A DNA stretch of 64,000 bases. It comes from Crotophaga sulcirostris (taxonomy: Eukaryota > Chordata > Aves > Cuculiformes > Crotophagidae). Shown piece by piece: positions 13,041-26,132 of the stretch; position 1 is the first letter of the stretch; each line of letters starts with the position of its first letter. The notes under the pieces are model-generated. The model saw only the letters and a list, made by a program, of their open reading frames with translations. It was not told where the DNA came from and did no database searches. Location: the NCBI GenBank assembly GCA_013397455.1, contig VYZB01000118.1:2246846-2310845 (forward strand), in the 5' to 3' direction. The position numbers were made by a program, and so were the translations under genes.

Positions 13041-16000
13041 TCCTTTCTCTCAATCTGGCAAACCAAGTAAAGGTTTGAAACGGTTCTCTTCATATGTTTC
13101 AGCAAGAAAGATGTACTTAATAATGCATGATATCTTTGCATAGACTTACAGTGGTTTTTATGCTCAAATATTTCATACGCTAAAACTAAATATTGTAGAT
13201 ACTTGCATTTTGTACTGTTTATCTGCTGCAGTACTCTCAGTAAGATATGTTAACGGATGTAAACAAGTTGATACATCTGCCTTAACCTTCCGAAAGGAGA
13301 TTTTCACAATGAAGGAGTGTAAAACATGGAAGAACTATCCAAGTCAAGTCAAGTACATAGGATAAAAAGAAGGATTTTTTCTTATCTCATAGAAGGACAA
13401 GCAGATTAGTGTTCTGGTGGTGACATCAATAAAGAACAGAAAAAAGTAACAGTCTACTACAGCTCAAAAAACACCACAGAGGAAGAAAAACTCTTTCATT
13501 TGCATGGAGAAGATAGCAAACAACTCAATACCACCATGCAGCTCTTTACTTTTTATCTTCATTTACATTTGTGCTGATTGGTTTGACCTTGCTCGATTCA
13601 TATTCTCTGTACAAGAACAAATGTATAGAGAAAGGACAGAGGCAGAATGAATCAGTGTCTTCATAGCAAGTAAAAACAAAAAACCCCAGTAAGTCATACT
13701 AGATTAGCTTCATCCATATGATAATGAGGTAGAGTAGTGATATCTTGGTCCCAGTCCTGTTAAATTCAACAGTTTTCAAGGTTCTTGTTTTATCTAAACC
13801 CTATGGAAAAATTTATAGCAGCACTGTGAAATGCTGGAGATCTTACCAAGCCATTGAGTGGAGCTCTGCTGCCAGCAAATGTTGATGAAAACTAATGCTT
13901 CAGATCATGTTTGGTCCTTAATCTCCATCTCCTTACAGTTCAGGCTTCCACCTGCCCAATGAATGTTCACATATTTGGGAAACCAAACATCATGTATAGG
14001 TACAAAAAAAAGCAGAGCAACATCAAGTCTATAGACCTTAAAACAGACTCAGAGAAAGTGTTTAAAATGTGTACATTAAAACATTGCAACTAAATATCCT
14101 TCTCTCTAACTTCTTTTGACAGTCCTGCAATCCTGAAGTGTCTGCTACCTGTCGTAACTTTTATACTTAACTTCACTGAATATTATTTTTTTTTTTTTAA
14201 AGTCTTGTGAAGACATTCTGGTTTACAATTGTCAGGGGAAGCCGTAAATCTTTCTATTGCTATGCAGAAACTTGCAGCAAATGAATGGATTATCTTATGG
14301 CAGTAACAGGAACCTGTTACGTGTTCTTTCTCTCAGAACTGCTTCTTAGTCTTTTTCTAATTCCACATCCTTTTTGAAATTGGACAAAGGAGAAACAAAA
14401 AGTTTTGTATTACTTACTCTGAATATATTATATGTTGGCGCAGTTCTTTCTCTAGTCTGTTCTTAGAGATCTGACTATTGTCAGCTTATTTTAAGCTGGC
14501 CTCGATCCTGTTCCATACATTTTCTACCTGCCCCATCAAAAATCAGCCTGTCTGCTCCCTTTCAAGGGCAATAAGATTGGCTTCTTCTGAAATATACAGT
14601 TTTATTAGTAGATTTTATGTACAGGGAAGAATTTGCTCCAGCTTTTTTGTCTAATTCTAACAGAGTAGAAGAAATGTCTTATGGAGATCACACTAAGTTT
14701 TACCCTAACAGCATCAGGATGGCATGATCATTAATGAGATCTCTTAATAGAAGCACTTGTATATCAATAATGTATACATTAATTACATGGCTATTATATA
14801 AAGTGCCTATAGAGTCTATGTGCATGAGTAGTATCCATGTAGCAATTCACAAAGCGATATATCAATTGTACTTATTGGGCAACTTCACATTCCAGCACCC
14901 TGAAAAACTTAAGCTTTCTCTTATCTTCTTTTCTTATTATTCTTTTCTTACAAAATTTCCTTCCTTTCCCCACTAAATCTGGAGTTTCCTTCCAAAATTA
15001 CAACAGACAAAGGATCAAAATAAACTAATTTAGTTTAAGCTCAGATCCTCCATAAAAACTGTTTTCTACATCTAGAAAAACATTCAGAATGTGATAATTG
15101 GCACCTTAGTAAGCTTTTAGACCTTGAGATTTTCAGATAGGGAAAATCCAATTTTAAGTTCTCAAAGCCTACATTCCCAAGGCATTTTTAGAGCTTCCTA
15201 TAACCTTCTCATGATAGATTTATAACATGAGGTGGTTATTTCTGAGTCTTTCCACAGAAAATAAGTTATGACAGTACAATATAAATAAAAGTTTCAAATC
15301 CCCATTTTTTTGCAGGTGAGGGGTTTTTTTCCTTCCTACTGCCGTTCTCTCTGCTTCCATGACTGCAAAAGGTTTGGACAGGCGTAATGCTGAGGAACCT
15401 CTAGATTTCCTCAGACAACTTGAGCCCAGAAAAACACATAACAAGACATATACAAGACAATTTTCATTGTTTCAGGAAAATGGAGCAAGAAAACAGTTTG
15501 ACACAGATTCAACCACATTAGCTCAGCTTCTAGAACTAGTTTAGGCAAGACAGAAACCGTCAACATCTATCTTATAAATATCTGAAACCACTGATAACTT
15601 TCCTTGAATGAAGCACTTTAAATATGTCTGTGAGTGCACAGATATGAGCTAACACATCTGTGCTGCTTCTCTAAGCCACTCTACCTTGATCTCACTTTCA
15701 AATCCTTTTTCAGGACTTGAGACTTTCCATCACAGTCACTAGCTTCATAGGCAGACAACTGATGAAGCCTGTGCCAGTATTCAAAAATTTCTAAATATTC
15801 AAAGAATAGTTTTCTGTCTTTTTTTTTCAGCACATGAGGCTCAGAGAAAATAAAGGATGCTTGGGAACGTTGCTGTAAAAGCCTTTTTTATTTTGGGGAG
15901 AGGAACCGTAAAATGTTCTTCTGCCTTCATAAACAAAGAGCATGGAAATAATAAGCAGCTTGGGCATGTTAATATATCTCCTTCACATCCATGTCAATAA

Positions 16001-16542
16001 ACACAGTATACCACATTGCTCCATGACGTAATCTACAACTATGGCACAGCAACAACTGCATTCAGCAAAGAGCGGGTTACAGATTTCAGCTTTAAATCTA
16101 AATTTCATCTTCCAACAATAAGATTAATAAAAAGTATTAGGAAGTTTGATAGCTATTAAATTTTTAAGAGGAAGATTATTTTTCCCTCATAAAGCAGGAT
16201 TGGGGGAAAAAAAAAGGAAGCTACCTCATACAATAAAAACCTGAGACATTGGACTGGCTTCTTTTCTTGATGTCCTTTTTGCTATGTAAACAAGACCCTC
16301 TGGATCCTTTTCTGTAGCAATAATGTTGTTGTCTATATACTGATTCCCATTTTTTTACCTTATCAATATAGAGTTGTGGTTTTTTAACATGGTGACTTTT
16401 TCTTTAATACATCTGGCTAACCATTCCAGATGGAAGGTGTTTTTTTTTTTTGCAAATTCAAAATCACTTCATAGAGTGCAAAAATGGATCAAAGCAGAAC
16501 CTGAATGTGTAGTCCAGCAGAAAGAACTAAAGGGTTCCTAGT

Positions 16543-16775
16543 AAGGAAGAAATCTTTTTATCATGAGGGTGGTGAAGCACTGGAAAAGGTTGTCCAGAGA
16601 GGTGGTGGAGGCCTCATTCCTAGAAACACCCAAGGTCAGACCGGATAGGGCTCTGAGCAACCTAATATAGTTAAAGATGTCCATGCTTATTGCAGAGGGG
16701 TTGGACTGGATGACCTTTAAGGGTTGCTTCCAGCCCTAACTATTCTTTAATTCTGTCATTCTAAGTCATTCTAAG
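16543..16775 (+). mobile_element. CR1 LINE 3' end fragment
   Basis: A short 5'-truncated CR1 copy on the plus strand. Diagnostic text includes 'atgagggtggtgaagcactg', 'gttgtccagagaggtggtgg', and the near-terminal 'gaggggttggactggatgac'. It ends in a degenerate 8-bp tail (ttctgtcattctaagtcattctaag). No coding capacity remains. Confidence 0.85.
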
Positions 16776-18289
16776 CTAATTTTTACTTCTCATGTGTTGC
16801 AATTTACAGCTTGCAGTTGTCAATTTGCAGCAAGACTGAGAGCTATAATCTTCTTTTATTATGCTTAATGGTCTCAGAAATCTTTCTTTGCTCTTTGCTT
16901 CTGGATACAGCTATATGTAACACAATGTCCTCCTAATGTATGGAACTGCTGTCTGTCCCATTTAAAGCTTCTAAGAGAATTCAGCTCACACTTGCAATGA
17001 TATTTTAGACTGATACCATTTTGGGACAATGAGTCAGCAGGTCACACTTCTATGGCTAAATTGTCTTACACAAATTTACAGAAATACTGACTTCCTACTA
17101 CAGTTTATGCACAGGGCCATCCTCAAGTAACACAAGTCAGCCAAAAAAACCTGATTTTTGTCTTCCAAAAATATTAATAACTGAAGACATCACATACACA
17201 GTATTTCCAAATCTTTTTCTATTATTTTACATGAGAGATTTAGGTTTCTTGCTGTCTGTGTTTGTCACAGCCATCCCATCAAAATCCAAACCATTTTGTC
17301 ATGAGAAATCTCTGTGTGGATCTGCACCTGCTTTCAGAGAGTCAAACGCACTGGTCTGTTGATAGAATTGATACAAATGCATGAAGTCACCTAAGGTTTT
17401 AAGCAAGAGACCAAGTCTGATGAAATTAGGATCTGTATTGCTTAATGTTATCTGTTGAGGATGGAACTTAGAGCATCGTGGAATATGTTCTTGATAGAGA
17501 TAGAGGCAATATGAGAAAGGAAAGACATTCATTAGTGTGGTTTTCTCTCTCTGCTTATTTTGGCAGATTTTAACTTCTGAGTCCTGCTTCAACCCTATAT
17601 GCTACTAAGCAGCCTTAGCTTGCTATATGCAGAAATGCTACACAGAGACAAAACATCATGATGAAACGTTAGGTGTTAAGTGGTAAGGATGTAAAAGGGG
17701 CATACTACTCACTAATTGGTCAATCTTTTTGTCTTTTAATTAATTTATTTATTTTTTTTGTTTCTTCTTTTTGGAAAGACATACAATTCTCAGTTAAACA
17801 CAAATGCAGCAATGTTACTTTTCTCCATTTAAAAATAACTCTGACCCCAATAATATCAGCAGCTTAGTAACCATGCATGACTCTACAACAGCTCTTTGTA
17901 AAGGGTGTGTTTGTTAGAAAGGAAAACAAACCCTAGAGGCAAAGGATTCCAGGTTCAAATTTACAGATTTAGTGTAAAAACAACCCAACTACTTCAACCA
18001 GTTGTGATACATCTTTTTTAATTCCATCACAGGATCTAAACAAAATGCAGGATATAGAACACTACCTTGTGTCACTAGAAGTTTGTGCCTTCATTTCAAA
18101 TAATACTCACTTCCAAGGGATACCAAGTCACCTGCAGCCAAACGTCCATCCATCCCAGGAGAGATCACTATCGGTGTTCAAAAAGAAAGTACAGGAAGAG
18201 GGTGACTTTGGCACGTCCTCTGAAGCTCTGACAGTCTCTATATAAGGAACTTGCTGACTTGGAGAGTTAAATCTCATCATCATAGTTTA
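16776..18289. other. Intergenic DNA, no gene seen
   Basis: AT-rich sequence without a recognisable gene or repeat. The 97-codon minus-strand ORF at 17299-17592 has no recognisable domain and is treated as chance. Confidence 0.5.
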
Positions 18290-18572
18290 TAAAGATTCTC
18301 GGTCATTTCTTCCATGGATTTGTCTAAGCAACTTTTCTTAAAGTGTTTAAGACTTGTGCCACCCAAAATAGCTTACAACAATAAATTTCACAAATTAATA
18401 ATTGTGCTGTGTGATAAAATACTTCCTTAATGTTCTTTAAATTCCTCAACTTTTTTTTTCTCTTGCCCTCCAATTAATTCTTGTTATAAGATGTAGTAGA
18501 TTTTGATTCTCTTTTCCTCTTCTCCAAACATTTTATGATGTTATAGACCTTGATTTTATTCCTTCTCCACTA
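18290..18572 (-). mobile_element. Ancient CR1/L3-like LINE, part 1 (split by a younger CR1)
   Basis: Read on the plus strand this resembles the reverse complement of old CR1/L3-type 3' ends: 'gataaaatacttccttaatg', then 'ccctccaattaattcttgtt', and 'gatgttatagaccttgattt' match the order in recalled amniote consensus (...aaatacttccttttgtt... / ...gttagtttcattgggtgtcc... / ...gattttatagacctctatc...). Highly diverged. It is interrupted at about 18572 by a younger plus-strand CR1 and appears to resume at about 19413. Confidence 0.55.
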
Positions 18573-19412
18573 TCTCTGGATGACACCAAGCTCAATGGTG
18601 AGGCTGACACCCCTGAGGGAACCAGATATCATCCAGAGGGACCTTGACCAGTTGGAAAAGTGGGCTTGTGAAAACCTCATGAGATTCAACAGGGTGAAGT
18701 GCAAGGTCCTGCACCTAGGTTAGAGCAACCCTCAGTACTGATACAGTCTTGGGGATGAAGAGATTGACAGCAGCCATGTGGAGAAGGACCTGGGGGTCCT
18801 GGTGGAAGAGAAGCTGGTCATGAGCCAGCAATACGCACTTGCAGTCCAGAATGCGAAATGTATTCTGGGCTGCATCAAAAGAAGTGTGGCCAGCACGCTG
18901 AGGGAGGTGATTCTGTCCCTCTACTCTGTCCTGGTCAGACCACACCTGGAAGCATCCAGAACATCCAGCTCTGGAGCTCTCAGCACAGGAAAGACATGGA
19001 CCTGATGGAAAGGGTTCAGAGGAGGGCCACAAAAATGATCAAAGGTCTAGGACACCTCCCCTGTGACGCTGATGTTGTTCAGCTGTAGAAGACTCCAAGG
19101 AGATCTTATTGTGGCTTACATGAAAAATGGGGAAGTAGCAGGGTCTGTAGCAATAGGACAAGGGGTAACAGTTTTAAACTAAAAGGGGAGAAGTTTAGAC
19201 TAAATATTACGAAGAAATTTTTCATGCTGAGGGTCGTGAAATACTGAAACAAGTTGCCCAGAGAGGTGGTAGATGTTCCATCCCTGGAAACATTCAAGAT
19301 ATGGGGCTCTAAGCAACCTGATCGATTTGAAGATGTCCCTGCTCACTGCAGGGGGGGTGAACTAAATGACCTGTAAAGGTCCCTTCCAACCCAAGCCATT
19401 CTGTGATTCTGT
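18573..19412 (+). mobile_element. CR1 LINE 3' fragment (RT C-terminus plus 3' UTR)
   Basis: A plus-strand CR1 copy. It starts in the reverse-transcriptase region ('gatgacaccaagctcaatgg'), continues with 'atccagagggaccttgacca' and 'gtgcaaggtcctgcacctag', and runs through the 3' UTR ('aagttgcccagagaggtggt') to the terminal attctgtgattctgtgat tail. Reading frames carry the usual C-terminal CR1 text in pieces (for example 'EKDLGVLVEEKLVMSQQ' at 18781-18830) but are interrupted by stops and frameshifts. It sits inside an older minus-strand CR1-like copy. Confidence 0.92.
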
Positions 19413-19600
19413 GATCTGTCCCAAATTGAATCCTTTTAAGTTTCTGCTGATACAAAAGACATTTGTAAGCCTTGCTTATTCTTATGACATCTCTCAGTAT
19501 CTGCCTAGGTGTCCCGTAGTCTTAGATGTGGATATCAGAACTACAGAAGTGGGCAGAGGGGCAAGAGGAGGTTACGTGATGCTGTGGAGCTGCTTTCCTG
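19413..19600 (-). mobile_element. Ancient CR1/L3-like LINE, part 2
   Basis: Directly after the younger CR1, the sequence resumes text fitting the reverse complement of an old CR1/L3 3' region: 'gatatcagaactacagaagt' resembles the recalled 'ggagaccagaactgcacaca'. Position and orientation fit the continuation of the copy ending at 18572. Diverged; right boundary uncertain. Confidence 0.4.
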
Positions 19601-22600
19601 GCATTTAGCTGGCATAAAGCATTAATAAGCCAAGCTGATGTTCAAAGACTGCCTTTGCCGCAGCCAAACTACGTCACTTATCCAAGGCTAGACCAAGATC
19701 ACAGATTGCACAATTCCAGGAACTGACCTTTTCTTATGTGGTAGTGCTTCTTAAGTCATTAATGCTAGATTCACAAAGAAACTTTGTGTAATATAAAGCA
19801 GAGCACTAGAATATTCCCCTATGTATTAGGAAGAATTAAACACGCACACACACACAAAAATCATGAAATCTTGACTGCAGAGCAGCCACATGTATGCACT
19901 GCATAAAGCTAATAGCTAATCTATTCTGGTCTCAGGTCCTGTGAACTCCCTCCTGCAGAGTCATGCTGAAACTCTAAAAAAAATAATAAAGGGAGTTGAT
20001 CATTTTATTTCTCTGTAGATGCAGATCTAGGTCTTTGCTATTTTTTTCTTCCCCCATTTCATTCCTGCAGTAAGCAGAGAAGCCCTGGTTCAGCTGATCA
20101 GCTTTTGAAATATTTTGTGGAGGCCTTTGGATGTCCTAAATACTTATGGTTGGCCTCACAGAGCCTTGTAATATGGAGCAGAGCACTGGTTGACATTCCT
20201 TTGAAAGTCTAGCCTTTGTGGCTAAATCTGCAATATACCTGAAATTCGCAAGTCCTGAGACATAGTGCACTCCTTAAGACTTCTAAATGTCCATGTGATC
20301 TTCATGGACAGCTGGGAAGGCAGCCTAACCCTACAAACCCCAGCCACCTTTGCAGAGATCAATGCTGAGTCACTTGCAGCAGGGACTCCAGCACACACAG
20401 ACCACCAACACTGGCCACAGGCGACCACTATAAGAATTAAAGGGATGTACAGAGCTCCAGCAAAGAGCTTTATACAAAACTGGAGTAAGCTGGCTACCTC
20501 AGTAGAACTCAGAAAACATATATTTTAATTTACTTTCATCTTTTATTATTGGTCTCATGCTACACCCCAGGCTGCGATCATTTGTAAATCTTACTGAATA
20601 ATGTAACATGTCCTGTCTCTATACCACACTAGTCATAATCGTTACTAAAAATAGGCCACAGACTCTGTTAGCATAAAACTACTCAACTGACTTCAAGGGA
20701 ACCAAGCTGATTTACACCAACCTGCAATCTGACCCATTATCTTGTAAGGTATTCTTTCTTGTGTGTGTATGTGTTTAATACAGTGGGACAATAAAGTCGC
20801 TACATTTATAGCCCAGAACACTCTCTGAATATTCCAATATCTTGTTTGCTCTTTTAACAGCTACCAAACACTGTACAGATGGTTTCACTAAATTATCAAC
20901 AATCACTCCAAAGCCAGTTCTGATATTCCTGTCCTTGGGGATGCACTACCAGGGCCAAACATATCCCTGTTGCAGCTCTGTTAGCCTAACACATTTGGCC
21001 CACTGACCACAAAGTGCACTGCCTCCCATTACCTTCCCTCTCTTGCTCTTATCTCAGTTTACTGACTCTATACTTATCTTAGTCCTTTCCTTATCTAAAA
21101 CACTGCAATCTTCCAGGTTCCCTAATGCAGCTCATGACTTGACTCCTGTTCTTCTCATCTATTATTATTGTCCCTTTCTGTGTTTTACTTTCTCTATTCC
21201 TTTTCCTGAAGCACTCCCACAAGCACTGGGGTCTTAAAAATCATTGCTGTTTACTGAGTTTATTACTTTCCATCATTTCTTATAATTCTCCTGCAGCATG
21301 TCTTTCAAATAATTATCTCTGTGATTTATTATATTGGTCAAATAACCTCCTCCTTCCTGTACTAATCAGCTCTGGATTAGCTAGTTCATAGGGCCAGATT
21401 GCCCCTGACAGACTTTTTCCCCATCTCTGTGCCTCACCCAGGCATGCCAGGACCATACTTTCTCTGGCTTTCTACATGCACACAGAACTCCTTACCAGTT
21501 CTTCCAGGGCAGGCTCAACCCAGCTGGCCAGGTAGCAGCCTTAACTGCATATTTGAGCAATTGTTATAAGCTCTGAGAGCTGGCATCTCTGTAAAAATCT
21601 CCTTCTGCCTCTATTTAGGTCATGTAGCTATATGCCACTCCCCATGCAAGGCTCCGACGGAGAAGCACCTTGGAGAGCCTTTGCAGTAAATCTTAAAACA
21701 CTCAATTCTGTACCTGAGCTTCTATACAGTGCCTCTGAACTAACTAATGAGCACACTGTTCACTAAAATATCATGGGTGAGTGAAGAACTGGTTTAAACT
21801 ATCTTCAGATAGATCGGTTGGCTTCTATCATGGAGGGGAAGGGGGAAGAAAACAGTGAAATCACCTCTACAATTTCCATTTTAGAACAGTAGCAAGGAAC
21901 TGCCCCAGCCTGTGCTATAGATAACACAGCAAAAATGATGTTTTGGACCCCAAGTATCTTCCTGGTTACCTGGGGCGTGGAAAGAACTATACAGGTATTT
22001 CTTCTGAAACAAAACAAATCATACCTACTCATAAACTAACAATAACATATAAAGCCTGTCCCAAACCCCCAATCATACCTACATCTCTACCATGCAATTA
22101 AAAGCATGGACATGGGCAGAAATGCTCACAGAGCTTTGCAAGAGCAAAGACACAGAATTATGGCTTACTAAATCCAAACACTCCATTGTGACCCCGTTTC
22201 AGGGTTACCTTCCTGTAATCTCTATTAATGGCAGGAAGCTCACTTCCCCAAAAAAACTTCAGGGCATGCTGTGTATTTTTTAGTTCAGGGCAATGAAAGT
22301 ATTTAGCAAGGATAATACTGCAGCAGTATTAAAGAGGATATATTTATAGGATAAATAGTGCTATAAGTCATGAGAACATAATGTATGCATATCTTCTTGG
22401 GAGTTTTTTTATCCCTTTTGGTAATGTTTGTTGTGTCATTTTCACACAAAAATAGTTCTTTGGGAAAATGTCAATGAGATTTTCATAGGCATTTTCAGAC
22501 TATTACTTAAGAAGATGGCACAGATATTTCCTTCCCACAGAAATTAAATTGGTGTTCAAGGGGGAAACCAATATTTCAAACTCCTGAAGTAAAAGATGAA

Positions 22601-24137
22601 GTTAACTTTACCTACCTAGGCAGTCACCAAAGCTAGGTATTAAGGTATAGTGCTTTGATGATGCATTTATGATTCTTAGGGATCTCATAAAACATCCTCT
22701 GAGTGATCTTGTAGTTTTAAACTGTTACTGTCCCTAGCTTTTCATTCCCCTGCTCTGCCAGAGAATCACCACTCTTGTAGTAGAAACAACAGAAGACAAC
22801 CCACTGTCATTCCCTTTTCCATAAGAGAACAATGAGGGCAGGACTGTTATGAACTGCATTCTCCACTTTTGTCTAGTACCTTAGCAAAATGCAGGGAAAT
22901 CTGAACTGGAATTTCTGAGGCACAGGCACCTGCTCCCAGCTCCTTTTCAAGTGGAGTAGCCTCAGATTAGAAAAAAAAAAATCAAAACAAAACCCTCACA
23001 AAACAAAAAACCTGCAACCAACCAGTGAAGAGAACTGAGAAATTAAACTCTTAGGCTCTTACGGCCAGATCCAAGTGAGGTATTTCAGAGCAATGATTCT
23101 TAAAGAGTGTAAGATACCATATTAATTAAGACTGCTAAAATGTCTTTGGAGGAGATTATTTGGAGAAGGCCTCAAGTGCTATAAATGAGAGCAATGGGCT
23201 CTTCACAGGGAATTACCAGAGAAAACGATCCTTAATGTTCCTGTATCCCAAACTCCTCTGGTTACCACAGCAGCCAACTGTAAGTAAAGAAGTCAGATTT
23301 GGTCTGACAAGCATATAAAATTCATGCATTCAGAGAACGTAACGTTAAGATTTGCACCGTAGCTGGTGTGTGGGAAAGTCAGACTGGTGGGACCTTGGAG
23401 AGAAAAGACTTAGACCCTCTGTCATGGAAAGTCATTTACCTAAAGTAAAATTTGTGCATTGCCCTAAACCTGTAATCTTAACTCTCTCAAATGGATTCTG
23501 AAGGGATCTGCCAAGTCTTTATCTACTTTAATCTCCGTTTAGCTATTGCTGCAAATGAACCGTCACAGCAAAAGAAACTCGAGCACCTACAGCCATGTGG
23601 GTCTTGCAGTGATGCCTCGCAGATTTGTTTCAGAGTAAGATTACCCTGGGCTTCCCCCTGCTCTGGGCAGCAAAAAGAAACACAGCCAAACATGCACAAG
23701 CTAACCCCATTATAGCTCCTTCTAAAAACAGTGGTGAAGCCTGTGTTTTCCCTCCATTCGTGGCACAGCTTGAAAAAAAACAACCAAAAAAATCCCAGCC
23801 AACCAAACACAAATCCAGCACCGTTTCCACAGCACCAACCACCCCACATTCAAATCAATCTTTCTCTAAATTTACATAGATCACCCTCCTCCCTTTTGTC
23901 AGTCAAATACAATGCTTTGACAGTTTAACTCCTGGCTGTAACTCATATGACTACATACATGAATTGTACATACTCATCACTTCTTATTTTTGGTTACATT
24001 TTGCAGGAAGCCATTCTAGACACTGGGAAGAGACCACCACCTCCTCTTCCAAAAGAACCACCTTACTGCAGGAGCCTCTCCAGTCCAAATGGTCAGGAAT
24101 CCAACAAACAACAATCTTGCAGAAATCAGCTGCCAGA
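19601..24137. other. Intergenic DNA between CR1 cluster and ETV1 3' UTR
   Basis: No gene seen. It contains a faint ancient SINE-like fossil (19665-19760), A-rich simple sequence at about 22969-23010, and short unrecognised ORFs. A longer ETV1 3' UTR reaching into this region cannot be excluded, because TTTATT (AATAAA on the minus strand) also occurs further left, for example near 20540 and 21258. Confidence 0.5.
19665..19760 (+). repeat. Possible ancient amniote SINE-like fossil tail
   Basis: 'cgtcacttatccaaggctag', then 'aattccaggaactgac' and 'tagtgcttcttaagtcatta' fall in the same order as the 3' half of old MIR-like amniote elements (gtgacttgcccaaggtcaca / ggaattgaacccagg / gtgctttaaccacta). 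Strongly diverged. Confidence 0.35.
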
Positions 24138-24143
24138 TTTATT
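24138..24143 (-). promoter_or_regulatory. ETV1: Candidate ETV1 poly(A) signal AATAAA
   Basis: TTTATT on the plus strand is AATAAA on the gene strand. About 25-35 bases further along the gene strand there is a GT-rich stretch (TTGTTGTTTGTTGG), as expected for a downstream element. Use would give a 3' UTR of about 2.55 kb. Other AATAAA copies exist, so this is one candidate only. Confidence 0.35.
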
Positions 24144-24390
24144 ATTCTACCTGAAAACTCCAAACAACCAAAAAAAAAAAACCCAAACAAACAAAAAAGT
24201 GGAATGAAAACAGATTTTAAATAAACCTCTTAGGTACATTTTAAAAAGGGTTAATCAGTTCAGTGAAAGCCTTTTATATCTTCTGTTGAGAGATCATGTA
24301 ATGTTGGTCTGATTGCTTGTTTTGTTCAGTGAGTCACTACCGTATACAGATATATATATATTTCTTCTTAAATATTACACATTTGATGCA

Positions 24391-24433
24391 TTTTTTTCAC
24401 TTTTCTTTTTTTTTTTTTCCTTTTTTTTCCCCC
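24391..24433. repeat. Low-complexity T/C-rich tract
   Basis: Almost pure T with interspersed C over 43 bases, preceded by a short TA repeat near 24350-24361. In the ETV1 transcript orientation this is an A/G-rich tract. Confidence 0.9.
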
Positions 24434-24951
24434 ATTTTGTCCAACCCCTTTCCCAAATGCCCACATCCTGCCACAGGCAAGAGGCGCTCCATGCTGACAT
24501 TAAAGAACCAAAACCAATCCAAGGACTTTTCATCAAAGCGTGTTTCATTTGAACCATATTTCAATGGAAACCACTTTTTTAAACAACCTTGTTCAACCTT
24601 TTCCCTTTCCTTTTGCTAATTCTGTAGTTTTATACTTCTGATTCTGGGTTGATCACTGAAAATTCAAGTGCTATTGAGACTTACGGATGATAGAATTAGA
24701 TGACATTTTAAGGCATATATACACTCCCATAAAATATGTTGTCTTATGGATTGAGTAAATTAAATATCTGCCCAAATGTTTTTTATGCACCTGTGGTTTC
24801 CAGTGACCACTACTTCTTTACTTTTGATTAATTGCATATTAAAATATTCATAGTTTAACTAGTGTCTTAACTGACAAAGGATGGAAAATTAACCCACCAC
24901 CTAGGATTGTCTTTGAAATCCATCCATTATGATGAAAAGTATTCTTGTTGT

Positions 24952-24957
24952 TTTATT
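24952..24957 (-). promoter_or_regulatory. ETV1: Alternative candidate ETV1 poly(A) signal AATAAA
   Basis: A second AATAAA on the gene strand (TTTATT on plus). The downstream sequence is less clearly GT-rich than for the candidate at 24138-24143. It would give a 3' UTR of about 1.7 kb. Confidence 0.25.
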
Positions 24958-26116
24958 GTTATGCATTCATTTTCCTCCTGTTTCTCAGGAATATAGGAAA
25001 ATGAGGTATCCATATAACATCTACTTAAATTTCACTGGGCAAAAAAGAAATCCAGATTTTACCCCCCTCCCTCCATTTAAACTAGGAAATATTATATTTC
25101 AGAAAAGGTGCTCATATATATTTAAAACTTTTGGGGTTTTGTCAGGTGTTTTTTTTTTTCATTTTACATACAGTATAGTGTGTGTGGCTTGTGTTCAAGA
25201 TTATCCCTCTCAAAAAATAAAACAATTTGAAAAAATAACAACAAAAAAAAACACCTCAAAATTGAAATTGTCTTCCGAGCATATCTGATCACATTTACAT
25301 TTAGTGTCCAAACCAAGTTGATTGGTAACATCAGTGCCAGCACTACAACGTCATACAGCGACTTCATGGTATTGACAGTTCGTCTAAGTCTCCGTTCCAC
25401 CGAAAATTACAAAAGGTTCTGCAGAGCTTTCCTTAGCAAGCTGAAGCTTACTAGTCATTTGTGGATGCGCGTAAAAGCTGCTTATAGCACAGCTATGGCA
25501 TAAGCAATTTTCTAAGCAATAAATGGTCCAAGTCATCTATTTTGTCCTGAAATGCTACCTGTAGTTACAGCATTGCTTATAAATGGTCATAGTAAATTCA
25601 GCATCAAAGAGAATATTACAGAAAAAGACAGCAGCAGAAGCATTAGCATTATCTAGTATTTATATATGTTATCAACATAACACAGCAGTAAAAGGTTTAA
25701 ATGCATATTAATGGGTACCGTGTCTAAAAATTACTAAAGTACCTATTTAGTGTATTGGATATTTTTCTCAAGGAGTGCTTGCTGTGTCTAAACAGCATAA
25801 TTAGATATGTGACTTAGTACAGTTAATTCCTATTGATTAAATAACTTATTTATGTACCAAAGGAAATGGAAGGATACAAAATGTTTCTCCCTCCTAATCA
25901 TGATCCTGTATTTAATGCTGACATGATCATCAGAAAGCCTACCACATGTAATTACTACCCTCAAATGCATCTTGAATGGACTAAGCCATAGCATGGACCA
26001 TACATGTATGGCATGTGGCTTGCAGTTTGGTCAGGGGCTTTGCCTGGTCAACTGCATTTACAGCCACTCTGTCGTTAAACAGGTTTGGAGTTTTTTTTGT
26101 GGTCGTACCTGAAGGG

Positions 26117-26132
26117 AAAAAAAAAAAAAAAA
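26117..26132. repeat. Homopolymer A16 in ETV1 3' UTR
   Basis: Sixteen consecutive A on the plus strand, U16 in the ETV1 transcript. Length is likely polymorphic and prone to sequencing error. Confidence 0.9.

Larger units (their letters stand above)
4126..16542. other. Intergenic DNA, no gene seen
   Basis: About 12.4 kb of AT-rich unique-looking sequence. No coding exon with conserved protein character is visible; all ORFs are short and unrecognised. Two faint ancient repeat fossils within it are listed separately (about 6228-6350 and 12870-13040). The interval 11600-12020 is somewhat richer in G+C than its surroundings but shows no recognised gene. Confidence 0.55.

Noticed and set aside
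23523..23849. 108-codon minus-strand ORF rich in Cys, Phe and Trp downstream of ETV1
   Set aside because: Lies in low-complexity CA/A-rich sequence with open frames in several registers; no known family pattern.
24929..25288. 119-codon plus-strand ORF antisense to the ETV1 3' UTR
   Set aside because: Composition follows the underlying AT-rich and lysine-coding A-runs; no recognisable protein features.
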